The translations under genes were made by a program, and so were the position numbers. A stretch of 64,000 nucleotides of DNA from Loripinus fragilis (taxonomy: Eukaryota; Mollusca; Bivalvia; Lucinida; Lucinidae), in NCBI GenBank assembly GCA_964019695.1, contig OZ026516.1, positions 78,881,018 through 78,945,017 on the forward strand. The letters run 5' to 3'. Below, in pieces: positions 14,801-29,800 of the stretch; positions within the stretch are counted from its first letter, which is position 1, and each line of letters begins with the position of its first letter. A model generated the notes under the pieces. The model was not told where the DNA came from. It searched no databases and saw only the letters and a list, made by a program, of their open reading frames with translations.

Positions 14801-17800
14801 GGACGCACACACGCACGGACAGACGGACGTGAAAACAGTATACCCACCACAAACAAAGTTTGGGGGGGGGGGGGGGTATTAAAACATAAAAGATGCACAT
14901 ATAATGGACAATCTCATCCGTATTGTAGCTAACTGTATGGGGAAATCTATCTTCCCAGAATCAAGGAAAAACTCAACAAACAAGACAGCCACATTTGCAA
15001 GATTTGTCTCCCTTACAAGTTTAATTTGGACTTGGTGGTTCAATTGTAGATTTCATTTAAAGACATTCTCATCTAGAGCTCTGGCAGCCCCTTTGATCAG
15101 TGGAGTGAAACCATTTGTGAAATTTTAGTAGAGTACATCATGAGGAACAATTCTGTTAAATTATTTTGAATTTGGACCAGTGTTTCCGGAGATGTTGTTT
15201 AAAGACATTTCTTATCTAGAGCTCTGGCAGCCCCTTGGTGCAATGGAGTGAAACCATTTGTGCAATTTTGGTAGAGTACATCATGAGGAACAATTCTGTG
15301 AACTCATTTTGAATTTGGACCAGTGGTTCAGGAGGAGATCCCATTTAAAGACATTTCATATCAAGAGCTCTTGAAGTACCTTTGTTCAGCGGACGGGAAC
15401 CGTTTGCACAATTTTGGTAGAAGGTATTATGAGGAACTATTCTGTGGACGTTATTATCAATTTAGACCAGTGATTCAGGAGGAAATGTCGTTTAAAGATA
15501 TTTCTTATCTGGAGCTCTGGCAGCCCTTTTGTTCAGCGGAGCGGAACCATTTGTGCAATTTCAGTAGAGGGTATTATGAGAAAAAATTCTGTGAAATTAT
15601 TTTGAATTTGGGCCAGTGGTTCAGGAGATGTTGTTTAAATGATTTCTTATCTGGAGGGCTGGGGGCCCTCCTGTTCGGTGGAGTGGAACCATTTATGCAA
15701 TTTTGAAAGAGGGCATCATGGGGAACATTCATGTGAAGTTATATGAAATTTGGACCAGTTATTCAGGAGGAGATCTAGTTTAAAGAAAAAGTTTACAGGA
15801 CAGACAACGGATGGATGGACAAAGACTGATCACAAAAGCTCTCACCTTGAGCACCTTTTCGGCTCAGATGAGCTAAAAATCGAGGTTTCACCAGTAAATT
15901 TAGGTAGGGTCAGGTTACCCTAAACACAGGTGTTGTTTTATTTGACTTTATCTAAAATAGCAAGCAGATCTAGAGGAGGCATTTTGCCAGGGGAAATTGA
16001 CATCTCCAGGTCTGACAGATTTGTGCTACATGTATGTCTAAATAATGATCTAAATTCACAAACTTTCAATATGCTTTCAACTGTTGTACTATTTCTGATA
16101 TTTAATGGCAGGAAATAGCCAGAATTCCATATCCGAAGCTTGAATTGAAGCAAAAACCTGGGTCTACAAGGTGATGACCTGGTTGGGGTATCTCCATTGG
16201 ACCACTGTTGTATGTCACTAAAACCCTAAATCAGTCAGTTTGCCTTTAACCCTTTACTCCATAATAACACTTTGACGCCTTTGAAATTTCATGCACTTGA
16301 AAGTATTCTGGAAAATGGAGCATTTGCTCTTTCCGAGCAAATGCTCCATTTTCCCTAATATTTTTAAAAGTATTCAAAGCTTAACTTAATATTTTCTTGA
16401 ATTTTTTCGATGTTATCTAATATTAGAGAATGATGTCATGATCTAAAAACAGCCTATGTTATATAGGGTTAAAGCAAACATGGCCTATAATATCACCTTG
16501 TTGGTTTCTGGCTTTATATCGTCTTTCTTATATATACAATGACTGCTTCTCTGTGGCTGGCTGTCTTCTGGTGTGAGAAACGACAGCCACATTGGGAGCT
16601 TTCTGAACATTCTTTGTGGCCAGTCTACTGAGCTGAATATTGGCAAGGTAGCTAAACACAACCATGGGAACATACCTGCTCAGAAAAATGGTGAAATACA
16701 TGATCGTTATTACACATAACAGAGATAATGGATGTATATAGTGAGCAGTTAAAGTGTTGTAACATGAGGTGGGTTTAATATGTAATGAAAAGGCATTCAT
16801 AACTCCATCCACAAGAGCGGATACTATATGTGAAACAAAGTTCAAAGCTCGAACTTTCTAATGGTGGATAAAACCTATTTTTTCGTTCTGACTTACAGTC
16901 TACTCTGGATACCTCTAATTCCGGGGGACTGGGCAAAATTTATTGAGTTATCAGTAGTTCGAGCTAACCAATTCATGAAGTAATAGCTACCAAAGTTGGC
17001 GGAAATTAGATAATGTTCATCTCATCTATCAATAGATCATCATCGGAAGCTATTACCTTAATGAATTGGCGCAAAAAATCAAGCAACGGTAGAAGTGAAA
17101 TAATAAATAAATAATATATTGTTTATTTTTTATTTTCATCATCAACAAAATCATCAAAAAATACCAATAAAATTGGAGCACAAGAAGAATGAAGAAGAAT
17201 GGCAACAATAGTCGTCTGCTTTTCTCATCTGCTGAAATGTTTAAAAAGCCTCTATGACAAACAGTGTGGACCCAGATCAGACTGCTCCTATAAGAGCAGT
17301 CTGTTCTGGGTCCACGCTGTTTGCTCCTATACTTAAATCATCAGTACTGCTAGGCAATTATTTTCAGCAGACAATTTCAGCAGATGAGACTTGCAGATGC
17401 TTTTTTTTCTTGGCGCTTTAAGGGACAAGCATGCAACCCCACTACGTATAATCAGTGTCAAACAGAGTTGATTAATCAAAGTTAGTTCTACCGTTCAACG
17501 GTGCATGTCTGCAAGCATACAAATAAACCCCCAGTTCATGCCCTTAAAAGTTTGTGATCAGTCTTCTTTGTGCAATGTCTACTCAAGTCAATTGTCAATT
17601 GTCTGCGGATCTGGTCATCTAAGCCCGGCTGTCCCTGGAGATTATCTCATAGCGTGTCACATGCAGAAATTACGAGAAAACCATCTCATACTATCAAAAC
17701 AATTCATCCTCCTTTGAACAGTTAAAGGTCCTCATCATCAATAGATCAAAGAGCATGCCGCTGGTCAGTGAATTTTTAGAATAATTACAGCGCTAATTGG

Positions 17801-20800
17801 CAATAGTGACTGTGTATTGGTTTTTTACAAGCCAATCACACATCTTTCGGACTACTGCAGCACACAATGGATTAATTTACTACACATTCGGATGAAAAGG
17901 TAAGATCAAACATTCAAGCGTATCTGTTATTTTCTAATGAAATGGAATAGAGTTAGGCGTTGTAAAATACACTAAAATTGATTGGAGGGACTAACTTTTT
18001 GTAACGAGTTATCAGTTTTATTGACTTAGCTGTTTTTGAGATAAACATTGTATTAATATAATAATATATAGGGAAAAATATCTGGACCAGGCTGTTAGGT
18101 GGAGCTATGTGATAGTATCTAGTTATGCATTGTTGAGTTAACGAGAGTCAACTGTATTTAGTTGCTCATATACACTGTAAATATTTTAGCCCCAATTGCA
18201 AAAAAATGCAAAACATTTTAACAAAGTTAGGAAGATATGCTGTATTTTCTAAAACAAACAGCTGCCAACATTTGACCATACCCATTTCTCGTGTGAAGGT
18301 TTAATTGCTTTACCCCTTCTTACGTTAACCTTGTTTAAAACAAGAGACATTTCTCATAGCTGTCATTTTGTCAAACAAAAAAAAAATTCTTCCAAACTCC
18401 TTCAAGCATATGTTTGATATGTCTACATAGTGTAGGTAAAGACCTGGATTAATTTCTTCAAAATGTAGTCCATAAAGGTACTGTATGTGCATAGGGAAAT
18501 AACTAAATAATAAAATTGGCCCCCTGTCCTTGACCTTACATTTTTATCAAAAGTATTTTTTCTTGTATTTATTGTTTGTTTGTTTGTTTTGACTCTTTAC
18601 ATCCCAGCCAACAATTTTTCAGTAATTTCCATGATGAGTCTTCCTTGGTAGAACAGGCAGTACTAAGCAGATGTTAGTGATATTTGATGCAGTGCCTACA
18701 GTGAGGCTCTAACCCACAACCTCTTGATCTTAAGTCAATTACTCAACCACTGAGCTCCATTTCTGTGTTTTCAAGTTTAATGAAATTCCATCAATGACTC
18801 TCAAATATATTAAGGAAACAAAACATTATGGACGGATGCACAAACAAAGGCACGTACAACATGAAAACAGTATAAGAAACATTTTGGGGTTTTGTCAGGA
18901 TGGTGGATGTCAAGGTGGGGTGGAATTATGAGTCAATTTTGACATAATTTATACAATATCAACCGTCCATGATACTTATCATTTATACCAAGAATATATC
19001 AAATCTGACCTATAGGTACTGAGATATGCTTCCAGACAGACTGAAACGACATACACACTGACAATGCCAAAACTATATCCATCCAACTTTGTCAGGGGAT
19101 AATAACAAGGAGTACATAGATCTATAAGATAACACAATTTTTAAAGAATAATTTATTTCATTTTAATGATAAGTGCAAACTAGAACACATTCGATGGCGC
19201 ACCATCGCAAATCCCAATGCAGTCGAAGAAATCTAATGATATTTGACCCCTTGACCCAATCCCAAGGTCACCAGTTTGATTCTAGGATAAAAATTTTCAA
19301 TGACTTGGTCTATTTAATTTGATATGCCACATGACCATATTTAGAAAATTAAATTTTTGACCCCCAGCACCCCCAAGTCCCAACCCCTGGGGCATGACCG
19401 TGGGCATGGCGGCCATCTTGGTCATGTGAACCATTTGAACCAACTTTTGTTCCCCCATCCTAAGGAGTCTCCATATGAAATTTGAGTTCAATTGGTCCAG
19501 CGGTTTCAGAGGAGAAGATGTTTGAAAATTTTCACGGACAGACGGATTGAAGATGGATGCCGGATTCATTGGTATACTAATAGCTCACCTAGGAGCCTTT
19601 GGCTAAGGTGAGCTAAAAAGCGTGGGGATAATTATAATGAGAGTGAATAACAGGGTATACTTTTGTGATTTCAGATTACCAGATCACCCAACCCCCACCA
19701 CCATCTCGACCCTCTGCGATGGCAACTAGAATGGAATCATAGGTCCAGATAAGGATAGTTTGTGCACCTAAAATTGCATTATTTCATTACCCATCAAATA
19801 AAACATGTGTTTTGGGTGCCCAAAAGAACTGTCCCATTGAGGCGGTTCTTTTGAGTACCCACAACATATGTTTGGGTTGTGAAATAAGAAAAATTAGTTG
19901 AGCCAGGGCATGAGATTTCCAACAATGTGGTATGTGTGACCAGCAAAGCCTCAGATCAGCCTAGGCATATGCGCAGTCTGATCAGAGCCTTTGCTTGAGA
20001 ATTCTACCATTGTTAAGCTACTGACTGAACACCATTTGGAGTGTCTAAGCTTAAAAGGAGGCTGCAGAGGCTCATCAGAGTCTACACATGTCAGAAAGCC
20101 ACATTGTTGGAAATCTCATGCACTGGCTCAACTTCCAATACACACTCTTATCTGGAGGCTTTGGAATGGAAGACTTTGAAATCTTTGAAAGGATCCTTCC
20201 TGTGTAGTTTGGTGGAATTTTACTATGAGGTTTAGGAGGAGATGTTAGGAAATTGTTGATGGAGGATGGATGGACTGATTGATGGACACCCTATGATCAC
20301 AAAGCTCACTTTGAGCGAATGACTCAGTTGAGCTAATAACTCAATAATGCATGGAAGATTACAGTCTAGTTCACTATGTATAATTTCAAGCCTTTATTGA
20401 TGGGATTAGATCTTTAGATAACAGATTTGAAAGAAAAACATCAAAACTGTGCCATTTGAAGTGCACTGTCAGTATAAGAGTGTGACATCTCCTTCAAAAA
20501 TGTGGCAAAGGGTATAAATTTGTAAAAGTTAAGAAGACAAAGATCAGGAATCAATACAATCAAGTACCACACCTGACCAAGAACACTACATGTGAAAGTG
20601 ACAAAAACGCAAGAAAACTTCACATACAAGCGAGCCAAGAGGTCAGCCTTTTCCCAGGTAACCACAAAGGCCACAATGAACAGACAAGAAAGCAAGACAA
20701 ACAGGAAACATAAATAAAAAAAAACCTGCTACTGTCGTGCCAACCAAAAGTGACAGTGACAAAATACTGTGTTTACAATTGTTAAGTAAAACATTAACTT

Positions 20801-23800
20801 GTACACTCCACTTGAGCTAATGCGAATCGGTAGATCACTTGTGTATTAATCCTATCCTGTGGATAGGATTAATACAAAAGTGATCTATCGATTCTAAGTC
20901 CCTGATAACTTTGTAAACAAAACATGACATCAATGTCACTCTTGGCTGTTAGGTCAGTAAGTAGCTAAGTAACATACCTATACTAAAAATCTGTGAATTC
21001 ATGAGATGGAATGAGGCTCCAATGAGGAATGCTATTTTTCTGGTGGCATCAAAGAAGAGGAGAAATCCTAGTAGAAGATCTATGGTGAGTCCACCAAGAT
21101 GAACCACAAAATATCCTATCTGATCTTCACTCAGAAACAACCTACAATCATAACAGACACCTGTAGTTCAATTGACACAATATAGTCATATACCTAGCAT
21201 GGTCCATATGAATGTCAGCTTCAATTGACATGGACAATATAGTCATGTAAAGATTGTCTCATACCTAGCATGGTCCATACTTCAAGTGACATGGACAATA
21301 TAGTCATGTAAAGATTGTCTCATACCTAGCATGGTCCATACTTCAAGTGACATGGACAATATAGTCATATAAAGATTGTCTCATACCTAACATGGTCCAT
21401 ACTTCAAGTGACATGGACAATATAGTCATATAAAGATTGTCTCATACCTAGCATGGTCCATACTTCAAGTGACATGGACAATATAGTCATGTAAAGATTG
21501 TCTCATACCTAGCTTGGTCCATACTTCAAGTGACATGGACAATATAGTCATATAAAGATTGTCTCATACCTAGCATGGTCCATACTTCAAGTGACATGGA
21601 CAATATAGTCATGTAAAGATTGTCTCATACCTAGCATAGTCCATATGAAAGTCAACTTTAAGTGACATGAACAATATAGTCATGTAAAGATTGTCTCATA
21701 CCTAGCATGGTCCATATGTAATTCAATTTAAGTGACATGTACAATATAGTCATATAAAGATTTCTCATACCTAACATGGTCCATATGAAAGTCATCTTCA
21801 ATTGACATGGACATATAAAGATTGTCTCATACATTGTACCTAACATAGTCCATATGAAAGTCAACTTCAAGTGACATGAACAATATAGTCATATAAAGAT
21901 TGTCTCATACCTAGCATGGTCCATATGTAATTCAATTTAATTTAAGTGACATGGACAATATAGTCATGTAAAGATTGTCTCATACCTAGCATGGTCCATA
22001 CTTCAAGTGACATGGACAATATAGTCATATAAAGATTGTCTCATACCTAGCATGGTCCATACTTCAAGTGACATGGACAATATAGTCATATACCTAGCAT
22101 GGTCCATATGAATGTCAACTTCAATTGACATGGACAATATAGTCATATAAAGATTGTCTCATACCTAGCATGGTCCATACTTCAAGTGACATGGACAATA
22201 TAGTCATATAAAGATTGTCTCATACCTAGCATGGTCCATACTGCAAGTGACATGGACAATATAGTCATGTAAAGATTGTCTCATACCTAGCATAGTCCAT
22301 ATGAAAGTCAACTTCAAGTGACATGAACAATATAGTCATATAAAGATTGTCTCATACCTAGCATGGTCCATATGTAATTCAATTTAAGTGACATGGACAA
22401 TATAGTCATGTAAAGATTGTCTCATACCTAGCATAGTCCATATGAAAGTCAACTTCAAGTGACATGAACAATATAGTCATATAAAGATTGTCTCATACCT
22501 AGCATGGTCCATATGTTATTCAATTTAAGTGACATGAACAATATAGTCATGTAAAGATTGTCTCATACCTAGCATGGTCCATATGTAATTCAATTTAAGT
22601 GACATGGACAATATTGTCATATAAAGATTTCTCATACCTAACATGGTCCATATGAAAGTCATCTTCAATTGACATGGACATATAACGATTGTCTCATACA
22701 TTGTACCTAACATAGTCCATATGAAAGTCAACTTCAAGTGACATGGACAATATAGTCATATAAAGATTGTCTCATACCTAGCATGGTCCATACTTCAAGT
22801 GACATGAACAATATAGTCATGTAAAGATCGTCTCATACCTAGCATGGTCCATATGAAAGTCAGGCAGCCCTTTCATACAGTGGAGAAAATCCATTTGTGC
22901 AATTTAAGAAGAAAGTATCATGATGAACAATTCTGTGAAATTATTTTGAATTTAGACCACTGTTGCTCCTGAGAAGTTGTCATTTAAAAGATTTCTAATC
23001 TAGAGCTCTGGCAGCCATCATGTTCAGCGGAGCGAAACCATTTTTGCAATTTTGGTAGAGGGCTTTATGGGGAACATTCATGTAAAGTATTTTAAATTTG
23101 GACCAGTGGCTACTGAGAAACTATGCATAAATATATTGATAGCAGTCCCATATGAGCCACAAAAGGACAACCTTGACCTTAGGTACTTGTCCATAGAAAT
23201 TGTCTCATTAGATTAACTATTTCTTGCACACTGGATAAGGATATCTGAGATTTTACCCTGGGATAGAAAATCTTATCTTACCCATGCTATCTTACCCAGG
23301 CTATCATGTGAGGGCTACATACATTGGTTGTATTGGAAATCACGCACATAGTCGTCAAGTGATGTCATTGTTATGTTAAAGTGATGTCACCATGTGACAT
23401 TGCACCTTAGCATATTCAGGAACTTCTGGAAGCTTATTTACAATAAAAAAAAATTGTGGTGAGCAAGAAAAAGAATCCATTATTCGTGTGAGGGTAGGAT
23501 AGGAAAATCCGTCCCTCGGGATCACCGTTTGTCTTCACTCGGCAAGCCTCGTGATGCCAATCGGTGATCCTCGGGATGGATTTTTCTATCCTATCCCCAC
23601 ACTCATGATAGAATCTTATAATCTATATATGAGGAATGCAGTGACTCAATGGCAGAGTACTACACTTGGTTCTAGCCTCACTGGCTGCACTGTGTTGTTT
23701 CCTTGAGCACGACATTTTATCCTCACCATGTGGTACTGATTCAAGCTAGGAAAAAGTCCAGACATGTCTGAAAAATTGTTGACTGCGACATAAATCATCT

Positions 23801-26800
23801 GCTCATACAAATCAAATGTTTTCACATGAAGCATATATGACTTGGCCTAGGACTGTTTTGTGAATGACTTGCATGAGAGCACCACAGTGTACTACAGACT
23901 TGCAATCGGGTAAGACTTCTATCTGCTAGCTACAGAGACCAGCTACAGTAAAACCTGTCTTAAGCGGCACTCAAAAATAGACAAAACAAAAATCTAAATG
24001 GCAAATTGAGCTTAATGAAGGTCAAAAGTATTGCAGAATGCTCCCCTTGGAGCATTCTGCAATACTTTTGACCTGCGTTAAGCGATAATAAAAATTGAAA
24101 ACCAATTTTGGTCTTCTTCTTGAGTGGCAGCTTAAGACAGGTTTTACTGTAAATTTTAAAACAGTTGGCCGTAGTAAATGTACACTAAACCTGTGTAAAA
24201 CTGCCGCTCTCAAAAAGACTGAAAATTAGTTTTCGAGATCAATTATTGCTTAATGCAGGTCAAAAGTATTGCAGAATGCTCCCCTTGGAGCATTCTGCAA
24301 TACTTTTGACCTGCGTTAAGCGATAATAAAAATTGAAAACCAATTTTGGTCTTCTTTTTGAGTGGCAGCTTAAAACAGGTTTTACTGTATATTTTAAAAC
24401 AGTTGGACGTAGTAAATGTACAGTAAACCTGTGTAAAACTGCCGCTCTCAAAAAGACAAAAAAATTAGTTTTCGAGATCAATTATTGCTTAATGCAGGTC
24501 AAAAGTATTGCAGAATGCTCCCCTTGGAGCATTATAACACCCGTTAGTGTAAACGCTCATGTTAGTGTAAATGTTGACAATAACAGGAGATATCGCTCCT
24601 GTTACTGTAAACAGGACCATGATAATACTCAGCGGCGATATAGATGCAGACCTAGAAAACAGTATCAACCGTTAGTGTTATCATTATGTAAAAAAAATAG
24701 AAATTTCAATAGATGATCATTTATCGCAGACATGAGCAGTCATGACAAAATCAACTTTAGGACATTGACTACTAGGCTAAGACCAGTTTAATCTACTTTT
24801 TTAAGATCCAGTAATCATTTTTTTGCCTTATATCTTGATAACTATTTGAACCATGAATAGTAAATAAGTGTGTAAGTGTTTTATTATCTTGACCTGTACA
24901 TATCCAATATTTTAAAACAACATATGATAACAGAGTTGCTACCGACAAGATACCACATTCAAATATGTAATCGAATATCAGGAAAGTACATGGGATGATT
25001 TGCATTTTCCATAATACATAGTAAATCTACTAGGCAATGCTCATAGGGGAATCAGGCTGTTGTACTGCATATGCAAAATAAGTGAACAGTTCTAGTGCAG
25101 ACCCATGTAAGAGGTCATTAAAGGTGGCATCTCATCGCAGTCTGTCATGTTTACTTACATTGAAGCTCTTTATCTTCCGAAGTACTACTGGTGTGAATAA
25201 TAGTCCAGTTCAATACAATAGAAAATTTAATGGTGACAATATGTGCATCTCACATAGACAGCTAAATAGTTTATGAGCATTTTGGTAGAAGTGGAGGGGG
25301 AAGATCCATATATTGTAGGTTTCAGCTTCAATCTACCTTGATGGTGATCAGACTCATCCAAAGATCAGTCAAACTTGGGTATACGCCATTATCGAATGGT
25401 AACACTCAAGGGAGCGCTAAGGTATGTGTCTATTGATAAATTCAGCTGCCCTTTCTAAATCTATGGTCTATTACATTGTCCATATTTAGGTATATCTACA
25501 ACTGCAGAATCCCACCATGCAAATATGACATTAGCAAACAGTATCTTCTGCAAATATGACATTAGCTCAAATATAATGTAACACTCAAGTTAGGCCAAAT
25601 AAAAAAAACAGTGTTTTGGGTAACCTGACCCTACCTAAACTTACTGGTGAAATCAGATTTTATGGAAAATATATAACTTTATGGATTTCATTAGTTATTT
25701 TGGTCAAAAAACTAAATTAATAAAATGTGCTGAACCTACCTAAAATTTTCAGACCTGAGACCCTAACCCTTAAAGCGCCAAGAAAAAAATGCATCTAAAA
25801 ATGTCTTCTGCTGAAGTCGTCTGCTGCAAAAAATTGCCTAACATTACTGACAAATTAAGTATGGAAGCAAACAGCATGGACCCAGAACAGGCAACTCCTA
25901 TAGGGAGCAGTCTGATCTGGGTACATACTGTTTGCCATAGAGGCTTCTTAAACATTTCAGCAGACGAGAAAAGCAGACGACTTTTGTTGCGATTGGCGCA
26001 TTAAGGGCTAAACACACTTATTTTTTTATTATGCCTAAGCTTCTACACAGAAAAATAGCATGGCAACTTACTTGAAAGGAGTAAAGACGTAACTTCCCGC
26101 TATATTATGCATGGAGTAACCTGACACCCAGTCAAGATCCAACTTTTTCAGCCCGGCATAGAAATAAAGCAAGAATATCTGAAATAGACCAGTTTCATGT
26201 AATTTATGCTGTCAATTAGGGGTTTAATGATTCTTACAACAATATTTCTGTGAGATTATAACGGTCAATTATTTGTATGTCCAGATAAAAAACTGTCAAA
26301 CAAATTTGAAAGTAAAAAAGTGAATGTTAGGGAATGTTGTATATTGCTGGGCAAAACTCCAGTGCAAAAACTAAATGAATGCCCCTCATACTATAGTGCA
26401 GGACTTTAGAAACGCACCATTTTACATTCACTGTCTCTTCCACATGGATGATTTGCGGATGTTTCTTTTATCATTTTTAACCCTTTTACACAATGGACCA
26501 TGAGCTGCCATAATTTTGATTTCCTCATGCTATTCATTCTGATGTAACTCCAACGTTAGTGTTTTTCAACAATTGTCATCTAACAAATGTGAGTTTAATT
26601 CAATTTGAAACAAACACTTTTAGCTAGTAGCCAGATATCTTAATGAGAAAACACTAAAAAATATTGGAAACAGTTGTTTAATTAAACTCCCAGTCACAGC
26701 ATTTCTTTGCTAAAGTCAGTCTCAATTTTTCAAACAGCAATAACAAGCGGATGATGTTCATGTATAGAGCATTCTTTTGTCTTTTATGCAACAGATTGAC

Positions 26801-29800
26801 GAGTAGCTGGTGGCACTTAAGATTTTTATAATTTTCATTCCTTTGGATTTAAATGATCAATTACGTCAAAAATTAATATCTACATTTTTACTGTCAGTCT
26901 TAAAATGAACCTTTAGTTTTGAGATGTTCATAACTTCATGAACAGATCTATTTACGCCACGCCAACACATGCGCTGTTTGGGCAGACCAACGTCTTACGC
27001 CATGCCAACACACGCGCTGTTTGGGGAGACCAACGTCAATGCCATCCAATAATGTTGTTTGTTAACTGACGTTTGTCTGAAGTCGAGCCCATATCGTCAT
27101 GACGTTAAATGCGTGAATTCGGCGTTTTGCCTGTTCCAAACCCTCCGTCATGTCTAGTTTAATTTAAAATATCCAGAAAACCAGCTAAGTAATATGAAAT
27201 TAAAAATTGATAGTTGACAGACAATATAAAATATAAATATAAGTAATAAATTATTTTTGTCTGTTCATAAGATCATGAACACTTTGGGTCTCTTGCAAAG
27301 TTAACATGAAGCCCTTCACTTACTTTACATGAGACCCGAAGTGTTCATATTCTCATGAACAGACAAAAAATTGAATTTATTTCTTAAATGACATCACATA
27401 GATGAAATGAATGCTGCCAGAGGCCCAAAACTTCATGATTTGATTTTTTCGTTCATTTGCTTTCGATAAACATCGGTTCCAAAACTTTTTTGTACTTATT
27501 ATGGAAGGTATTGATTCTCTGGGACTTTTTAAATTTGGGCTGTTTCAGAATAATCGTGAAGTCATGGCAACCTTTAGCCACAGCATTGCGAATTTCTTTC
27601 GAAATGAAGGCTAAATGAGGGACATGTCAGCTTTATTTTTCACATGATAAAAATATTCAGTTTTCGACAATAAGTTAGCATTTTAGCAGTCCTTCAGTAT
27701 ATTAGTTCACCCATGAAACTTTGGCTCAGTTGAGCTAAACTGACATATACCCTCCCTAACAATATTTTACTGTATCTGGATGGAGTTCAAACTGATTCCT
27801 ACCTGAAACCTAAAGACTGCATAATTCCAAAGTGGTATATGAGCAGATTTCTTCTTCCTAAACAAGATTCCATCAATTGACCTGTTGAAAGACAATACAT
27901 TTGTTATAGGGGATGCTTGATTTTTTCAGTGTAAGATCAATTTTATTCATTGACTTAACGCAAAAAGTGGTATTTTCAAGCCATCAGTAAAATTTTCACT
28001 TCTTGTCTTCATTATTGGTATAAAACTTGATCTTACACTATAGAAATCAAATTTTCTGTTTCTGTTTCTTTCATGCATCAAAATGGAAAGAATTAAGCTT
28101 TGCAAACTGAGCATACCATTCATAGAGAAAGCTTTGTTCCTAAAAGTTTAAACAATATCGATGATTGTAAAATTATAAATATTTTTTACCCGTCACTTTT
28201 AACATGTTTTGGGTGCTAAAAAGAACTGTCTCATATATTTTGGTTGAGAAATAAGAAATTAACTTTTTTGGTACACACTCTTAAATGAAGGCCTGGCCCA
28301 GAGGTAATAAAACTTTTTTCATGCTCAACTCAACTGAGCATGAAATTTCAGCTTCCAATATAAAATGAAAAATAACGACTTTTCTTGCTTTCAAACTTTC
28401 AGATGTTGTATTTATCATGCTAAAAAATGTTAAAACTCCAATAATTGTTGGCATTTTATCATTTAAGAGCATGAAATATTTAATGCTCAATTGAGCATGA
28501 AAAAGTTGGGACCTTGGTTTCACTGTACTTTTGTGGTGTCTTTAGTGTTTTTTTTACATTATATTTACAGAGTATTGTTGATGGTCTCATAAGAAAGGTG
28601 CTTTCTATTGACGACTACCAGTTCGGCTTTGTCCCAGGAAGAGGCACTACAGATGCAATCTTTGTGGTCCGGCAGCTGCAGGAGAAATAACTAGCAGTAA
28701 ACTAGAGGCTTTATAATGCCTTAGTGGACCTACAGAAAGCATTTGACTGTGTCCCTAGGAAGTTTATCTGGTGGGCCCTGAGAAAGCTAGGTGTTGAGGA
28801 ATGGATTGTACGGTTAGTCCAGAGAATGAACGCTAATGCGCCAAGCCAGGTTCGTGTTGGCGAGAGTTTCAGCCAAGAGTTTGAGGTGAAGGTCAGGGTC
28901 CACCAGGGATCTGTACTCAGTCCCTTGCTCTTCATCATTGTGCTGGAGGCCTTGTCAGCCATAATTTTAACAAACTTGGTAGAGGCTCACGTAGTGGTGT
29001 TACATACTAAATATCAATGCTTTAGCACTTGTGATTTCAGACAAGAAGATTTTTTTCATGTTTTCCCTATGTAATCCTATGTAAAAAATGTGAACCCCAG
29101 GGTGGGGCCATTACTGGCCACAGGGGCATTATTTGAACGAACTTGGTAGAGGTCTATTAGGTGATGCTACTTACCAAATATCAAGGCTTTAGGCCTTGTG
29201 GTTTCAGACAAGAAGCTTTTTTTCATGTTTTCCCCATAAAAGCCTTTGTAAAACATGTGACCCCCACTGAGGGCCTAATTTTGGGCCCAGGGGCATAATT
29301 TGAACAAACACGACGGACATCCAATGATCACAATAGCTAAAAAACTTTAAATATATCGGTCATACAAAACTTTATTATGGCATGCCTGATTAGGATTAAT
29401 AAATTCATCATTAGGTCTAATATTACCAAGACCTCCCACCATTTTTCTTTGGGATGTCAGAGTGATGTGGTGCAGCTGAGCTAACATTGGGACAAAGTCT
29501 ATGAGCCCTCAAGGTTCAATCAGACTAGTGGAAGTTGATTAGCTTTTGTAGATTGGAAACCCCTAAACAGTCAACCAGTGAAGACCCAGCTGAAATACTG
29601 CATCAGGGTCTATACCTTAAACTAAAACATTCTTTAGAGAATGAAATTCAATTAGAGTTGGAAATTATAACCTGTGACCCCCTCCATTTTTTCAGTATAC
29701 AATCCAATGTACATTGTAACATATCAAGTGGGCTGTTTCGCGACAAAACCTGTCTTTGGGGTTTCTGACAGTGATATTCAAATTAGCCTGCTCAGCTACA

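Larger units (their letters stand above)
13021..15880 (+). repeat. Composite Helitron-like element with internal tandem repeats
   Basis: Begins near TCAAGAGGGCCCTCTATTGG and ends with the hairpin GCTCTCACCTTGAGC..GGCTCAGATGAGC followed by TAAAAA. Inside are an AAGATCAGGAATC unit (13527-13700), four units of about 188 bp (13864-14590) and five units of about 150 bp (15060-15770). No Rep/helicase coding was seen, so non-autonomous. Could be two nested elements. Confidence 0.6.

Noticed and set aside
21658..22737. Two near-identical 70-codon frames as duplicated small genes
   Set aside because: Both fall inside the 61-bp array and arise from one block duplication.
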